Source of the DNA: an uncultured Dysosmobacter sp.
GTDB taxonomy: Bacteria > Bacillota > Clostridia > Oscillospirales > Oscillospiraceae
Direction: 5' to 3'
NCBI GenBank assembly: GCA_934597465.1
Contig: CAKTSC010000066.1
Location: 1 to 7,291, forward strand
DNA: 7,291 bases
The notes below the pieces were generated by a model. The model saw nothing but the letters and a program-made list of their open reading frames with translations. It made no database searches and was not told the DNA's origin. The position numbers and the translations under genes were made by a program. This document shows, in pieces, positions 1 through 4,766 of this stretch; positions within the stretch are counted from its first letter, which is position 1, and each line of letters begins with the position of its first letter.

Positions 1-158
1 CTCTGCCCGAGGGCACCGAGATGTGCATGCCCGGCGATAACGTCGACATGAACGTTGAGCTGATCACCCCCATCGCCATCGAGAAGGGCCTGCGTTTCGC
101 TATCCGTGAGGGTGGCCGTACCGTCGGTTCCGGCGTTGTCATCGACATCGCTGAGTAA
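1..158 (+). CDS. tuf: Elongation factor Tu, C-terminal end (partial)
   Basis: The window opens inside this gene; the first whole codon is at 3 and TAA is at 156-158, giving the last 51 residues. They read [14 protein letters not shown], then [20 protein letters not shown], then [13 protein letters not shown], which is the end of EF-Tu domain 3. EF-Tu is the cytoplasmic GTPase that delivers aminoacyl-tRNA to the ribosome; the GTP-binding domain lies upstream, outside the window. Codon choice (CGT, GGT, GTT, GCT alongside GGC/ATC) differs from the GGC/CGG/CTG-heavy genes that follow, as expected for a very highly expressed gene. A strong terminator follows 16 nt after the stop, so tuf is the last gene of its transcript (normally fus-tuf or rpsL-rpsG-fus-tuf, not visible here). 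Identification is very secure. Confidence 0.97.
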   Translation, partial: LPEGTEMCMPGDNVDMNVELITPIAIEKGLRFAIREGGRTVGSGVVIDIAE

Positions 159-174
159 TCTTCTCTACGCCTTG

Positions 175-210
175 AAAAAGACCTGCTGCTTCGGCAGCAG
201 GTCTTTTTTT
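175..210. terminator. Strong intrinsic terminator after tuf, probably bidirectional
   Basis: A perfect 10-bp stem (180-189 with 194-203) is closed by the extra-stable C(TTCG)G tetraloop and followed by seven T (204-210). Five A (175-179) precede the stem, so the minus-strand transcript also shows hairpin plus T-run. It therefore probably ends both tuf and the convergent DUF4830 gene, whose stop codon lies about 60 nt away. Confidence 0.95.
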
Positions 211-268
211 GCTCTGCGGGAAGTGGGGCCTTCCGCAGGGGCGTCCGAACCAGGAAGACCTGCACCCC

Positions 269-733
269 TCACGTGCCCGGATACCGGAGCGTGGCCTGGA
301 AGCCGCCCTCGCCCCCGGCGATGACATCCCCCGCTACCGGACGATCCGCCAGGAGGTAGAGGTTCAGCTGCACGTCCTCCGGCCGGTCGGGATAGTTCCG
401 CACCTGATAGGTGTAGCGGGTGACGGTCTGGCCGCAGCACTCCCGCAGGTCAAAGCCCTGGGCCAGCTGGAGCTCATTGTAGGCGGCGTAGCTGCCGGTG
501 AGCTCCTGGGGCAGCTGCAAGTCCATGGTCTCGATGGGCTCCTCGTCTACCTCCCAGCCCAGCTCCCGGAGGTAGGCCGCCCGGGCGGCGTTATCCCGCA
601 GCAGCGTTTCCTCCGGCGCTTCCGCCCCCCGGGACAGGCCCCGCCAGAGAAGGCCCCCGGCCAGCAGCAGGATCACCAGCACTCCCACCAGGATGGCCCG
701 TTTCTTCCGAAGGCGCGTGGTCAAAACAAACAT
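269..733 (-). CDS. DUF4830-type membrane-anchored protein
   Basis: A 154-residue protein of unknown function. Residues 1-12 are basic (RLRKKR), 13-30 form one hydrophobic segment (ILVGVLVILLLAGGLLW), and the rest is a soluble domain probably outside the membrane. The soluble part carries the pattern I associate with DUF4830 of Firmicutes: R-AAYLRELGWEV near 51-62, then PQELTGSYAAYNELQLAQGF, DL, and near the end RYTYQVRNYP and a GDVIAGGEGGF motif. No catalytic motif is apparent. It could be a lipoprotein-like anchor, but there is no lipobox cysteine, so an uncleaved N-terminal anchor is more likely. The ATG (731-733) has a GGGAGG site 8 nt upstream (742-747 on the plus strand). It stands alone, convergent with tuf and divergent from rsuA. 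The family call is from recalled motif resemblance, not a search. Confidence 0.8.
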   Translation of the reverse strand: MFVLTTRLRKKRAILVGVLVILLLAGGLLWRGLSRGAEAPEETLLRDNAARAAYLRELGWEVDEEPIETMDLQLPQELTGSYAAYNELQLAQGFDLRECCGQTVTRYTYQVRNYPDRPEDVQLNLYLLADRPVAGDVIAGGEGGFQATLRYPGT

Positions 734-753
734 TCTGCATCCCTCCCGCTGAT

Positions 754-782
754 TCCTATTCCCTTTCCGGGGCTTTTATGAT
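754..782 (+). promoter_or_regulatory. Possible sigma-A promoter for rsuA
   Basis: TATGAT at 777-782 is one mismatch from the -10 consensus. Seventeen bases upstream, TTCCTA (754-759) is only a weak -35. It lies in the divergent gap between the DUF4830 gene and rsuA, about 60 nt before the rsuA ATG. No convincing promoter was found for the minus-strand gene in this gap. Confidence 0.4.
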
Positions 783-842
783 AGGGTAGGAGGGAAAGAA
801 AACGCCGAGCCCTGCCGGGCGCGGCGGGAGGGAGCGCGTGAG

Positions 843-1568
843 ATGGAGAAGCAGCGGCTGGACAGGATCCTGGCCTCCACGGGAAAGTGGAGCCGCCGGG
901 AGGCAAAGCTCCTGGTGAAGCAGGGAAGAGTGCTGGTGGACGGAAGCCCCGCCGCTGGTGTGGAGGAGAAGTATGACCCCGCAGCCGTTCCCATCACCGT
1001 GGATGGGCAGGACATCGGCTACCGGAGGTTCACCTGGCTCATGATGCACAAGCCCGGCGGCGTCCTCTCCGCCACGGAGGACGGGAAGGGGGAGACCGTC
1101 ATCGATCTCCTGCCGCCGGAGCTCCGCCGCCTGGGGCTCTTCCCAGTAGGGCGGCTGGATAAGGACACTGAGGGCCTTCTGCTGCTGACGGACGACGGCA
1201 AGACCGCCCATGACCTCCTCTCTCCCCGCCGCCATGTGGACAAGGTCTACTATGCCCGGACGGCGGGCCGCCTGACGGAGGCGGACTGCGCCGCCTTCCG
1301 GGAGGGGATGACTCTGGGGGACGGCCTCCGCTGCCTCCCGGCGGAGCTGGAGATCCTATCCGCCGGGGAGGGCAGCGAGGCCCTGGTGACGCTGCGGGAG
1401 GGGAAGTTCCATCAGGTGAAGCGGATGCTGGCCGCCCGGGGGAATCCCGTGACCTATCTGCGCCGGGTGCGCATGGGCAATTTGCCCCTTGACCCCGCAT
1501 TGGCACCCGGGGAGTACCGCTTTCTCACGGCGGAGGAGCTGGAAATTCTGGGAGGCGGCAGGGAATAG
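843..1568 (+). CDS. rsuA: RsuA-family rRNA pseudouridine synthase
   Basis: A 241-residue cytoplasmic enzyme that isomerises a uridine in ribosomal RNA to pseudouridine; RsuA itself acts on 16S U516. Residues about 4-50 are an S4 RNA-binding domain (RLDRILASTGKWSRREAKLL, then GRVLVDG). The catalytic domain follows with MMHKPGGVLSATED (67-80) and the motif GRLDKDTEGLLLLTDDG (103-119), in which D106 is the expected catalytic aspartate. EGKFHQVKRML (186-196) and the end pattern LDPALAPGEYRFLTAEE match the RsuA branch better than RluB/E/F, so 16S is the likelier target. The ATG is preceded by GGGAGG (826-831) and GGAG (831-834). Length is normal for the family. The stop is TAG, relevant to the TAG in the last gene of the window. 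The exact modified base is inferred, not visible. Confidence 0.92.
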   Translation: MEKQRLDRILASTGKWSRREAKLLVKQGRVLVDGSPAAGVEEKYDPAAVPITVDGQDIGYRRFTWLMMHKPGGVLSATEDGKGETVIDLLPPELRRLGLFPVGRLDKDTEGLLLLTDDGKTAHDLLSPRRHVDKVYYARTAGRLTEADCAAFREGMTLGDGLRCLPAELEILSAGEGSEALVTLREGKFHQVKRMLAARGNPVTYLRRVRMGNLPLDPALAPGEYRFLTAEELEILGGGRE

Positions 1569-1592
1569 ACCCTGAAAATTCAAATGTTCACC

Positions 1593-1631
1593 AAAAAAGT
1601 TGTTCGTTTTTTGTGGAAAAAAGAAAAAATC
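1593..1631 (+). promoter_or_regulatory. A/T-tract region upstream of the regulator promoter (possible UP element)
   Basis: In otherwise GC-rich DNA, this stretch holds runs of A6, T6, A6 and A6 directly upstream of the -35 box at 1634. Phased A/T tracts here can bind the RNA polymerase alpha subunits and raise promoter strength. It may equally be ordinary AT-rich intergenic DNA. Confidence 0.35.
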
Positions 1632-1633
1632 TC

Positions 1634-1662
1634 TTGCAATTCCGCGAGAAGCCCGATATAAT
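1634..1662 (+). promoter_or_regulatory. Consensus sigma-A promoter of the CdaR/PucR-like regulator
   Basis: TTGCAA (1634-1639), a 17-bp spacer and a perfect TATAAT (1657-1662). Transcription should start near 1669, giving a leader of about 50 nt before the ATG at 1721. Nothing in that leader looks like a riboswitch or attenuator. Confidence 0.88.
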
Positions 1663-1720
1663 GGCAGCATAGACAAATTGCACAAAGAATCCCCTGCGAT
1701 TTCGTGGAAGGAGACAGTCT

Positions 1721-2812
1721 ATGTCTGGGAGAATTTTTCAAGGCGTCGTCCTGCAGATGAAGGAGAACACCGACCGCACCATCGGCGTGATGGACGGCGA
1801 GGGCGTGGTGGTGGCCTGCAGTGAACTGACTCTCATCGGCCAGCGCTGGGCGGAGTACGTGAACCCCATCAACAATGCCGCCGGCGCGCTGCTCTGCCTG
1901 GAGGGGAAGACCTTCAAGGCGCTCACCGGCTGGGGCACCCAGTTCGATTACGCGGCCTTCGCTCTGGGGGACAATGAGATCAGCCGGACGGTCTGCTCCA
2001 TGGCCTCCGTGGCGCTGAACGCCGCCAAGGCCTATTACGAGGAGAAGCATGACCGCGGCTCCTTCGTGAAGGACGTGATCTCGGACAATATCATGCTGGG
2101 CGACATCTACATGCGGGCCAAGGAGCTTCGGGTCCCGGCGGATGTATGTCGCGGCGTCTTCGTGGTGCGCTCCCTCCGCAAGACGGAGTCCGTCCCCACG
2201 GACGTGATCCAGACCCTTTTCCCGGACCGGCAGAACGACTTTGTCATCAGCGTGGGGGACGGGGACGTGGTCCTCATCCGCCAGATGCCGGAGAGCACCG
2301 GCGTGAAGGAGCTCAACCGCATCGCCGCCTCCATTGAGGAAGCCCTGCGGGAGGGCAGCGAGAGCACCGTGGTGGTGGGCATCGGCACCCTGGCCATGCA
2401 CCTGCGGGATCTGGCCAAGAGCTATAAGGAGGCCCAGATCGCCATTGAGGTGGGCAAGGTCTTCGACACCGAGAAGTACGTCATCAACTATGAGAATCTC
2501 GGCATCGGCCGCCTGATCTATCAGCTCCCCACCACCCTCTGCGAGATGTTCCTCCAGGAGGTCTTCAAGAAGAACCCCATCGACGCCCTGGATAAGGAGA
2601 CCCTTTTCACCATCCACAAGTTCTTTGAGAACAACCTCAACGTCTCCGAGACCGCGAGAAAGCTCTTCGTCCACCGCAATACCCTGGTCTACCGGCTGGA
2701 GAAGATCAAGAAGATTACCGGCCTGGATCTGCGGGAGTTTGACGACGCCATCACCTTCAAGGTGGCGCTGATGGTCAAGAAGTACCTGAACTCCCGGGGC
2801 ATCGAGTCCTGA
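1721..2812 (+). CDS. CdaR/PucR-like transcriptional regulator (C-terminal HTH_30)
   Basis: A 363-residue protein. Residues 300-355 form the helix-turn-helix typical of the CdaR/PucR group: FFENNLNVSETARKLFVHRN, then TLVYRLEKIKKITGLDL. Residues about 140-255 resemble the GGDEF-like domain of that group, with GIGTLAMHLRDLAKSYKEAQ followed by an AIEVGKVF stretch. Residues 1-110 resemble the N-terminal sensory part (sugar-diacid-recognition-like); the ligand cannot be read from sequence. No membrane segment is seen, so it should be a cytoplasmic DNA-binding protein. Characterised relatives sense carbon or nitrogen compounds, but none of the neighbours are sugar-acid or purine genes, so that role should not be transferred. 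The ATG has AAGGAG (1708-1713) 7 nt upstream. It has its own promoter and terminator, so it is a single-gene unit. Confidence 0.88.
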   Translation: MSGRIFQGVVLQMKENTDRTIGVMDGEGVVVACSELTLIGQRWAEYVNPINNAAGALLCLEGKTFKALTGWGTQFDYAAFALGDNEISRTVCSMASVALNAAKAYYEEKHDRGSFVKDVISDNIMLGDIYMRAKELRVPADVCRGVFVVRSLRKTESVPTDVIQTLFPDRQNDFVISVGDGDVVLIRQMPESTGVKELNRIAASIEEALREGSESTVVVGIGTLAMHLRDLAKSYKEAQIAIEVGKVFDTEKYVINYENLGIGRLIYQLPTTLCEMFLQEVFKKNPIDALDKETLFTIHKFFENNLNVSETARKLFVHRNTLVYRLEKIKKITGLDLREFDDAITFKVALMVKKYLNSRGIES

Positions 2813-2823
2813 GAACGCGTGAA

Positions 2824-2853
2824 GGCGCGCCGCTTTGCGGCGCGCCTTTTTTT
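2824..2853 (+). terminator. Intrinsic terminator after the CdaR/PucR-like gene
   Basis: A perfect 10-bp GC-only stem (2824-2833 with 2837-2846), a TTT loop and seven T (2847-2853), starting 11 nt after the stop codon. It separates the regulator from the sigma-factor unit downstream. Confidence 0.96.
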
Positions 2854-2889
2854 ACCCCGCGGCATTTATGGGGGTTGAATGGCGGGCTC

Positions 2890-2936
2890 TGAAAAAATTT
2901 TTCCCCATCCCGTAAGATTTCCGTTTCCCAGGCGTC
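2890..2936 (+). promoter_or_regulatory. Candidate ECF-type promoter region of the sigma-factor operon
   Basis: Two partial matches to ECF promoter architecture lie in the 110-nt gap before the sigma gene. The first is TGAAAA (2890-2895), an A/T run, then CGTA at 2911-2914 after 15 nt, similar to Bacillus sigma-W-type sites (TGAAAC-N16-CGTA). The second is GTAAGATTT (2912-2920) then GGCGTCT (2931-2937), whose -10 heptamer also occurs before ftsEX at 4575-4581. No good sigma-A promoter was found; TAAGAT at 2913-2918 is a possible -10 without a matching -35. Self-activation is common for ECF factors, but the choice between sites is unresolved. Confidence 0.4.
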
Positions 2937-2946
2937 TCTTAGACAG

Positions 2947-2956
2947 AAGGAGGTGA
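2947..2956 (+). promoter_or_regulatory. Full-length Shine-Dalgarno of the ECF sigma gene
   Basis: AAGGAGGTGA is fully complementary to the usual 3' end of 16S rRNA. Its core lies about 10 nt before the ATG at 2964, fixing that start and suggesting efficient translation. Confidence 0.85.
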
Positions 2957-2963
2957 GAGGGCG

Positions 2964-3446
2964 ATGGACTTTGAGGAGGTCTACGAGACCTATTTCGGCG
3001 ATGTGTACCGCTATCTCCTGCGGCTCAGCGGGAGCCGGGCCGCGGCGGAGGACATTACCAGCGAGACCTTCCTCCGGGCCATGCAGGCCCTGCCCCGGTT
3101 CCGGGGGGACTGCGACGTGCGGGTCTGGCTCTGCCGCATTGCCCGGAACACCTACTTCAGCTATCGCCGGGATCCGGATAACCTCCCGGCGGAGGAGCCG
3201 GAGGAGGCGGAGCGTCCCGCCCCCTCGCCGGAGGAGGAAGTCCTCCGGCAGGAGGAGGGGCGGCGGCTGCGGCAGCTGCTCCACGAACTGGAGGAGCCCT
3301 ACCGGGAGGTCTTCCTCTGGCGGCACTACGGGGGCCTTGGCTTCCGGGAGATCGGCGAGCTCTTTGGAAAGAGCGAGAACTGGGCCTGCGTCACCTATCA
3401 CCGGGCCCGGGGAAAACTGCGGAAGGAATGGGAGGAATCGTCATGA
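2964..3446 (+). CDS. ECF-type RNA polymerase sigma factor (sigma-70 family)
   Basis: A 160-residue sigma factor with only the two core regions, as in the ECF group. Region 2 is about residues 1-70: FEEVYETYFGDVYRYLLRLS binds core polymerase, AAAEDITSETFLRAM is the region 2.2-like signature, and VWLCRIARNTYFSYRR contacts the -10. A Glu/Pro-rich linker (72-98) leads to region 4 (about 100-155), with LEEPYREVFLWRHYGGLGFR, EIGELFGKSENWACVTYHRA and RGKLRKE, the -35-binding helix-turn-helix. Length is normal. Its TGA overlaps the ATG of the anti-sigma gene in an ATGA junction, so the two are translationally coupled, the standard layout for a sigma factor held inactive by its partner. The target regulon is unknown; the ftsEX operon downstream is a candidate from its upstream sequence. 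Confidence 0.93.
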   Translation: MDFEEVYETYFGDVYRYLLRLSGSRAAAEDITSETFLRAMQALPRFRGDCDVRVWLCRIARNTYFSYRRDPDNLPAEEPEEAERPAPSPEEEVLRQEEGRRLRQLLHELEEPYREVFLWRHYGGLGFREIGELFGKSENWACVTYHRARGKLRKEWEESS

Positions 3447-4456
3447 AGGAATGCGGCATCGTGCGGGATCTGCTGCCCCTGTATCAGGAGGGGCTGCTGC
3501 ACCGTGGCAGCGTGGAGCTGGTGGAGGAGCATCTGAAGACCTGCCCGGACTGCCGGGCGGAGCGGGAAGCGCTGGGGCCGGAGAGGGTCTGCGGCATTGC
3601 CCGGGATCTGCTGCCTCTGGAGCGGGAGGGGCTGCTGAGCCCCGACAGTGTGGAATTCCTGGCGGAGCACCGGAAGACCTGCCCGGACTGCCGGGCGGAG
3701 CAGGCGCGGCAGGCGGAGGGGGAGCAGGCCGGGCGGGAAGCGCCCCGGCTGGAGAGCCTCCGGCGGAAGCTGCGGCAGCAGCGCCGGCGGACGGCGCTCC
3801 TTGCGGTCTGCCTGGCTTTAGCCCTGGCCACGGGCCTTTTCGCCCGGCTGACGGAGCGGCACTACTTTTCGGATCCCAAGGGGGTCATCGGCGTCGTCAC
3901 GGAGGGCGGGGAGAAAGTCCTGCGCTTTGCGGATGGTGCCACCGGGGCGGAGGTCTCCTACCAGAAGGCGGAGGGCGGCGGGAGCGCCGTGTTCCTCAGC
4001 GTCTGGTGGACGGAGTGGGACCGGCTCTTTGGGAATACGCTCTCGGAGATGCCCGCTCCCCTGGGAAGCGCCGTCTATTTCAGCCCCAACAATGGCTCGG
4101 ACGACATCCTCCTCTGGGGGAGGGATCAGGCGCCGGGTGGCGGCATCATCACCCTGCCCCGGCTGGCGCTGGGGAGCTATGCCGTCCTGGCTCTGGCGGC
4201 CCTGGCGGTGCTGGGGATCGCCGCCTTCGCCCTGCGGCGGAGGAGGAGCGGCCCCTGGCTGCGGGCGGCGGCGCGGATCCCGGCGGCGTACCTTCTGGGG
4301 GAGCTGCTGGTGATGGGCTTCCACACTGTGACTTACAGCCTGGAACGGGACTTCTGCCTGATCCTGGTGACGGCCCTCTTTCTCTATCCGGCCCTGTGGC
4401 TGGGCGGGGAGCTCTGGGCCCAGCGGCAGCGGCGGAGGCTGCCGGAGGGGCTCTGA
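3443..4456 (+). CDS. Zinc-finger anti-sigma factor with duplicated finger and about four membrane helices
   Basis: A 337-residue protein expected to bind the ECF sigma factor and hold it at the membrane until an envelope signal arrives. Two tandem zinc-finger (zf-HC2/ZAS-like) units occupy residues 4-37 and 50-83. Each has a leading Cys, then His-x3-Cys-x2-Cys: C4, H30, C34, C37 and C50, H76, C80, C83. Predicted membrane helices lie at about 117-134, 242-264, 279-299 and 304-324, with a soluble segment of about 105 residues (138-240) between the first two that should be outside. This is more elaborate than the usual single-finger, single-helix anti-sigma. I chose ATG 3443, not 3428, because GGGAGG (3430-3435) sits 7 nt before it and it overlaps the sigma stop as ATGA. 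The protein ends at TGA 4454-4456 just before a terminator. What signal it senses cannot be told. Confidence 0.88.
   Translation: MKECGIVRDLLPLYQEGLLHRGSVELVEEHLKTCPDCRAEREALGPERVCGIARDLLPLEREGLLSPDSVEFLAEHRKTCPDCRAEQARQAEGEQAGREAPRLESLRRKLRQQRRRTALLAVCLALALATGLFARLTERHYFSDPKGVIGVVTEGGEKVLRFADGATGAEVSYQKAEGGGSAVFLSVWWTEWDRLFGNTLSEMPAPLGSAVYFSPNNGSDDILLWGRDQAPGGGIITLPRLALGSYAVLALAALAVLGIAAFALRRRRSGPWLRAAARIPAAYLLGELLVMGFHTVTYSLERDFCLILVTALFLYPALWLGGELWAQRQRRRLPEGL
3452..3727 (+). repeat. Tandem duplication encoding the two zinc-finger units
   Basis: Two adjacent 138-bp (46-codon) units, 3452-3589 and 3590-3727. The first parts encode CGIVRDLLPLYQEGLL and CGIARDLLPLEREGLL. Within them, 29 nt are identical at 3535-3563 and 3673-3701 (encoding KTCPDCRAE). 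The rest differs at many positions, so the duplication is not brand new, or selection or gene conversion has kept the metal-binding end alike. Confidence 0.9.
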
Positions 4457-4465
4457 GGGAATATG

Positions 4466-4522
4466 GCGAAGCCGGGCGGGACGCCTCTGCGTCCCGCCCG
4501 GCTTCGCGTTTGGCGTTTTTTT
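4466..4522 (+). terminator. Long-hairpin terminator after the anti-sigma gene
   Basis: A perfect 19-bp inverted repeat (4466-4484 with 4489-4507), loop CTCT, starts 9 nt after the stop. Seven T (4516-4522) follow, but 8 nt beyond the stem base rather than directly, so efficiency may be lower than for the other two terminators in the window. Confidence 0.85.
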
Positions 4523-4554
4523 GCCGGCGGTGGGGGAGAGGCTGCGGCGGGGCG

Positions 4555-4583
4555 GGAACTTTTTCGGGAAAGCCGGCGTCTTA
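4555..4583 (+). promoter_or_regulatory. Candidate ECF-sigma promoter upstream of ftsEX
   Basis: GGAACT (4555-4560) followed by four more T, then a 16-nt spacer and CGTCTTA (4577-4583). GAAC-type -35 and CGTC-type -10 elements about 16 nt apart are the general ECF promoter pattern (for example TGAAAC-N16-CGTC for Bacillus sigma-M). It lies about 100 nt upstream of the sigma-A promoter, would give a leader of about 175 nt, and sits directly downstream of the ECF sigma operon. This is a pattern match by eye. Confidence 0.5.
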
Positions 4584-4634
4584 GGGATGGGACGGGGCGT
4601 TTCGGACGGAAAAAGCTGGAAATGGGAAAGAATC

Positions 4635-4651
4635 TTGTGAATAATTGTGAA
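4635..4651 (+). promoter_or_regulatory. TTGTGAA direct repeat, possible regulator site
   Basis: TTGTGAA occurs at 4635-4641 and again at 4645-4651, exactly one helical turn (10 bp) apart and ending 6 bp before the -35 of the ftsEX promoter. Direct half-sites with about one-turn spacing are typical of OmpR-family response regulators such as WalR or PhoP. It does not match the WalR consensus (TGTWAH-N5-TGTWAH) exactly in either base or spacing. Confidence 0.35.
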
Positions 4652-4657
4652 CTTTCC

Positions 4658-4686
4658 TTGCATTGGGGGAAAAGTCCGTTTATAAT
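4658..4686 (+). promoter_or_regulatory. Consensus sigma-A promoter of the ftsEX operon
   Basis: TTGCAT (4658-4663), a 17-bp spacer and a perfect TATAAT (4681-4686). Expected start of transcription is near 4693, giving a leader of about 74 nt to the ftsE ATG. The -35 and -10 closely match those of the CdaR/PucR-like gene. Confidence 0.9.
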
Positions 4687-4766
4687 GGGGATATCATTTG
4701 AATTATGTCGACTCCGCTGCCGGGTTTCCCGGGGCGGGGCCGGTTTTTAAAGGAGCGGAAGGGACT

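Larger units (their letters stand above)
4523..4657. other. Intergenic sequence before ftsEX, no gene seen
   Basis: Together with the terminator and promoters around it, this fills the 310-bp gap between the anti-sigma gene and ftsE. I see no convincing ORF (the short frame at 4463-4750 reads through the terminator hairpin) and no tRNA-like or riboswitch-like structure. GCCGGCG occurs twice (4523-4529 and 4572-4578). The candidate ECF promoter and TTGTGAA repeats listed separately lie here. Confidence 0.6.

Noticed and set aside
209..781. 190-residue plus-strand frame opposite the DUF4830 gene
   Set aside because: It overlaps the tuf terminator T run and a better-supported minus-strand gene with ribosome-binding site, membrane anchor and family motifs.
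1585..1605. TGTTC repeated at 1585-1589 and 1601-1605 as an operator
   Set aside because: Five bases repeated 16 bp apart in AT-rich DNA is not distinguishable from chance.
1592..1613. Hairpin C-A6 / T6-G after rsuA as a terminator
   Set aside because: The stem is almost all A/T and is not followed by a T run. I could not identify a terminator for rsuA; transcription may read through or end by Rho.
1580..2674. 364-residue minus-strand open frame opposite the CdaR/PucR-like gene
   Set aside because: The opposite strand encodes a clear HTH protein with promoter, ribosome-binding site and terminator; this frame has repetitive His/Asp/Leu/Gly composition and ends inside the promoter region.
2953..4584. 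543-residue plus-strand open frame across the sigma and anti-sigma genes
   Set aside because: It is out of frame with two recognisable proteins, has low-complexity Gly/Ala/Arg/Pro composition, runs through the terminator hairpin, and starts at a GTG inside the Shine-Dalgarno of the sigma gene. It is a product of high GC content.
4698..4766. Upstream in-frame ATG start for FtsE
   Set aside because: It adds 23 residues not typical of FtsE, lacks a ribosome-binding site, and lies about 5 nt after the predicted transcription start; 4767 gives the normal N-terminus.
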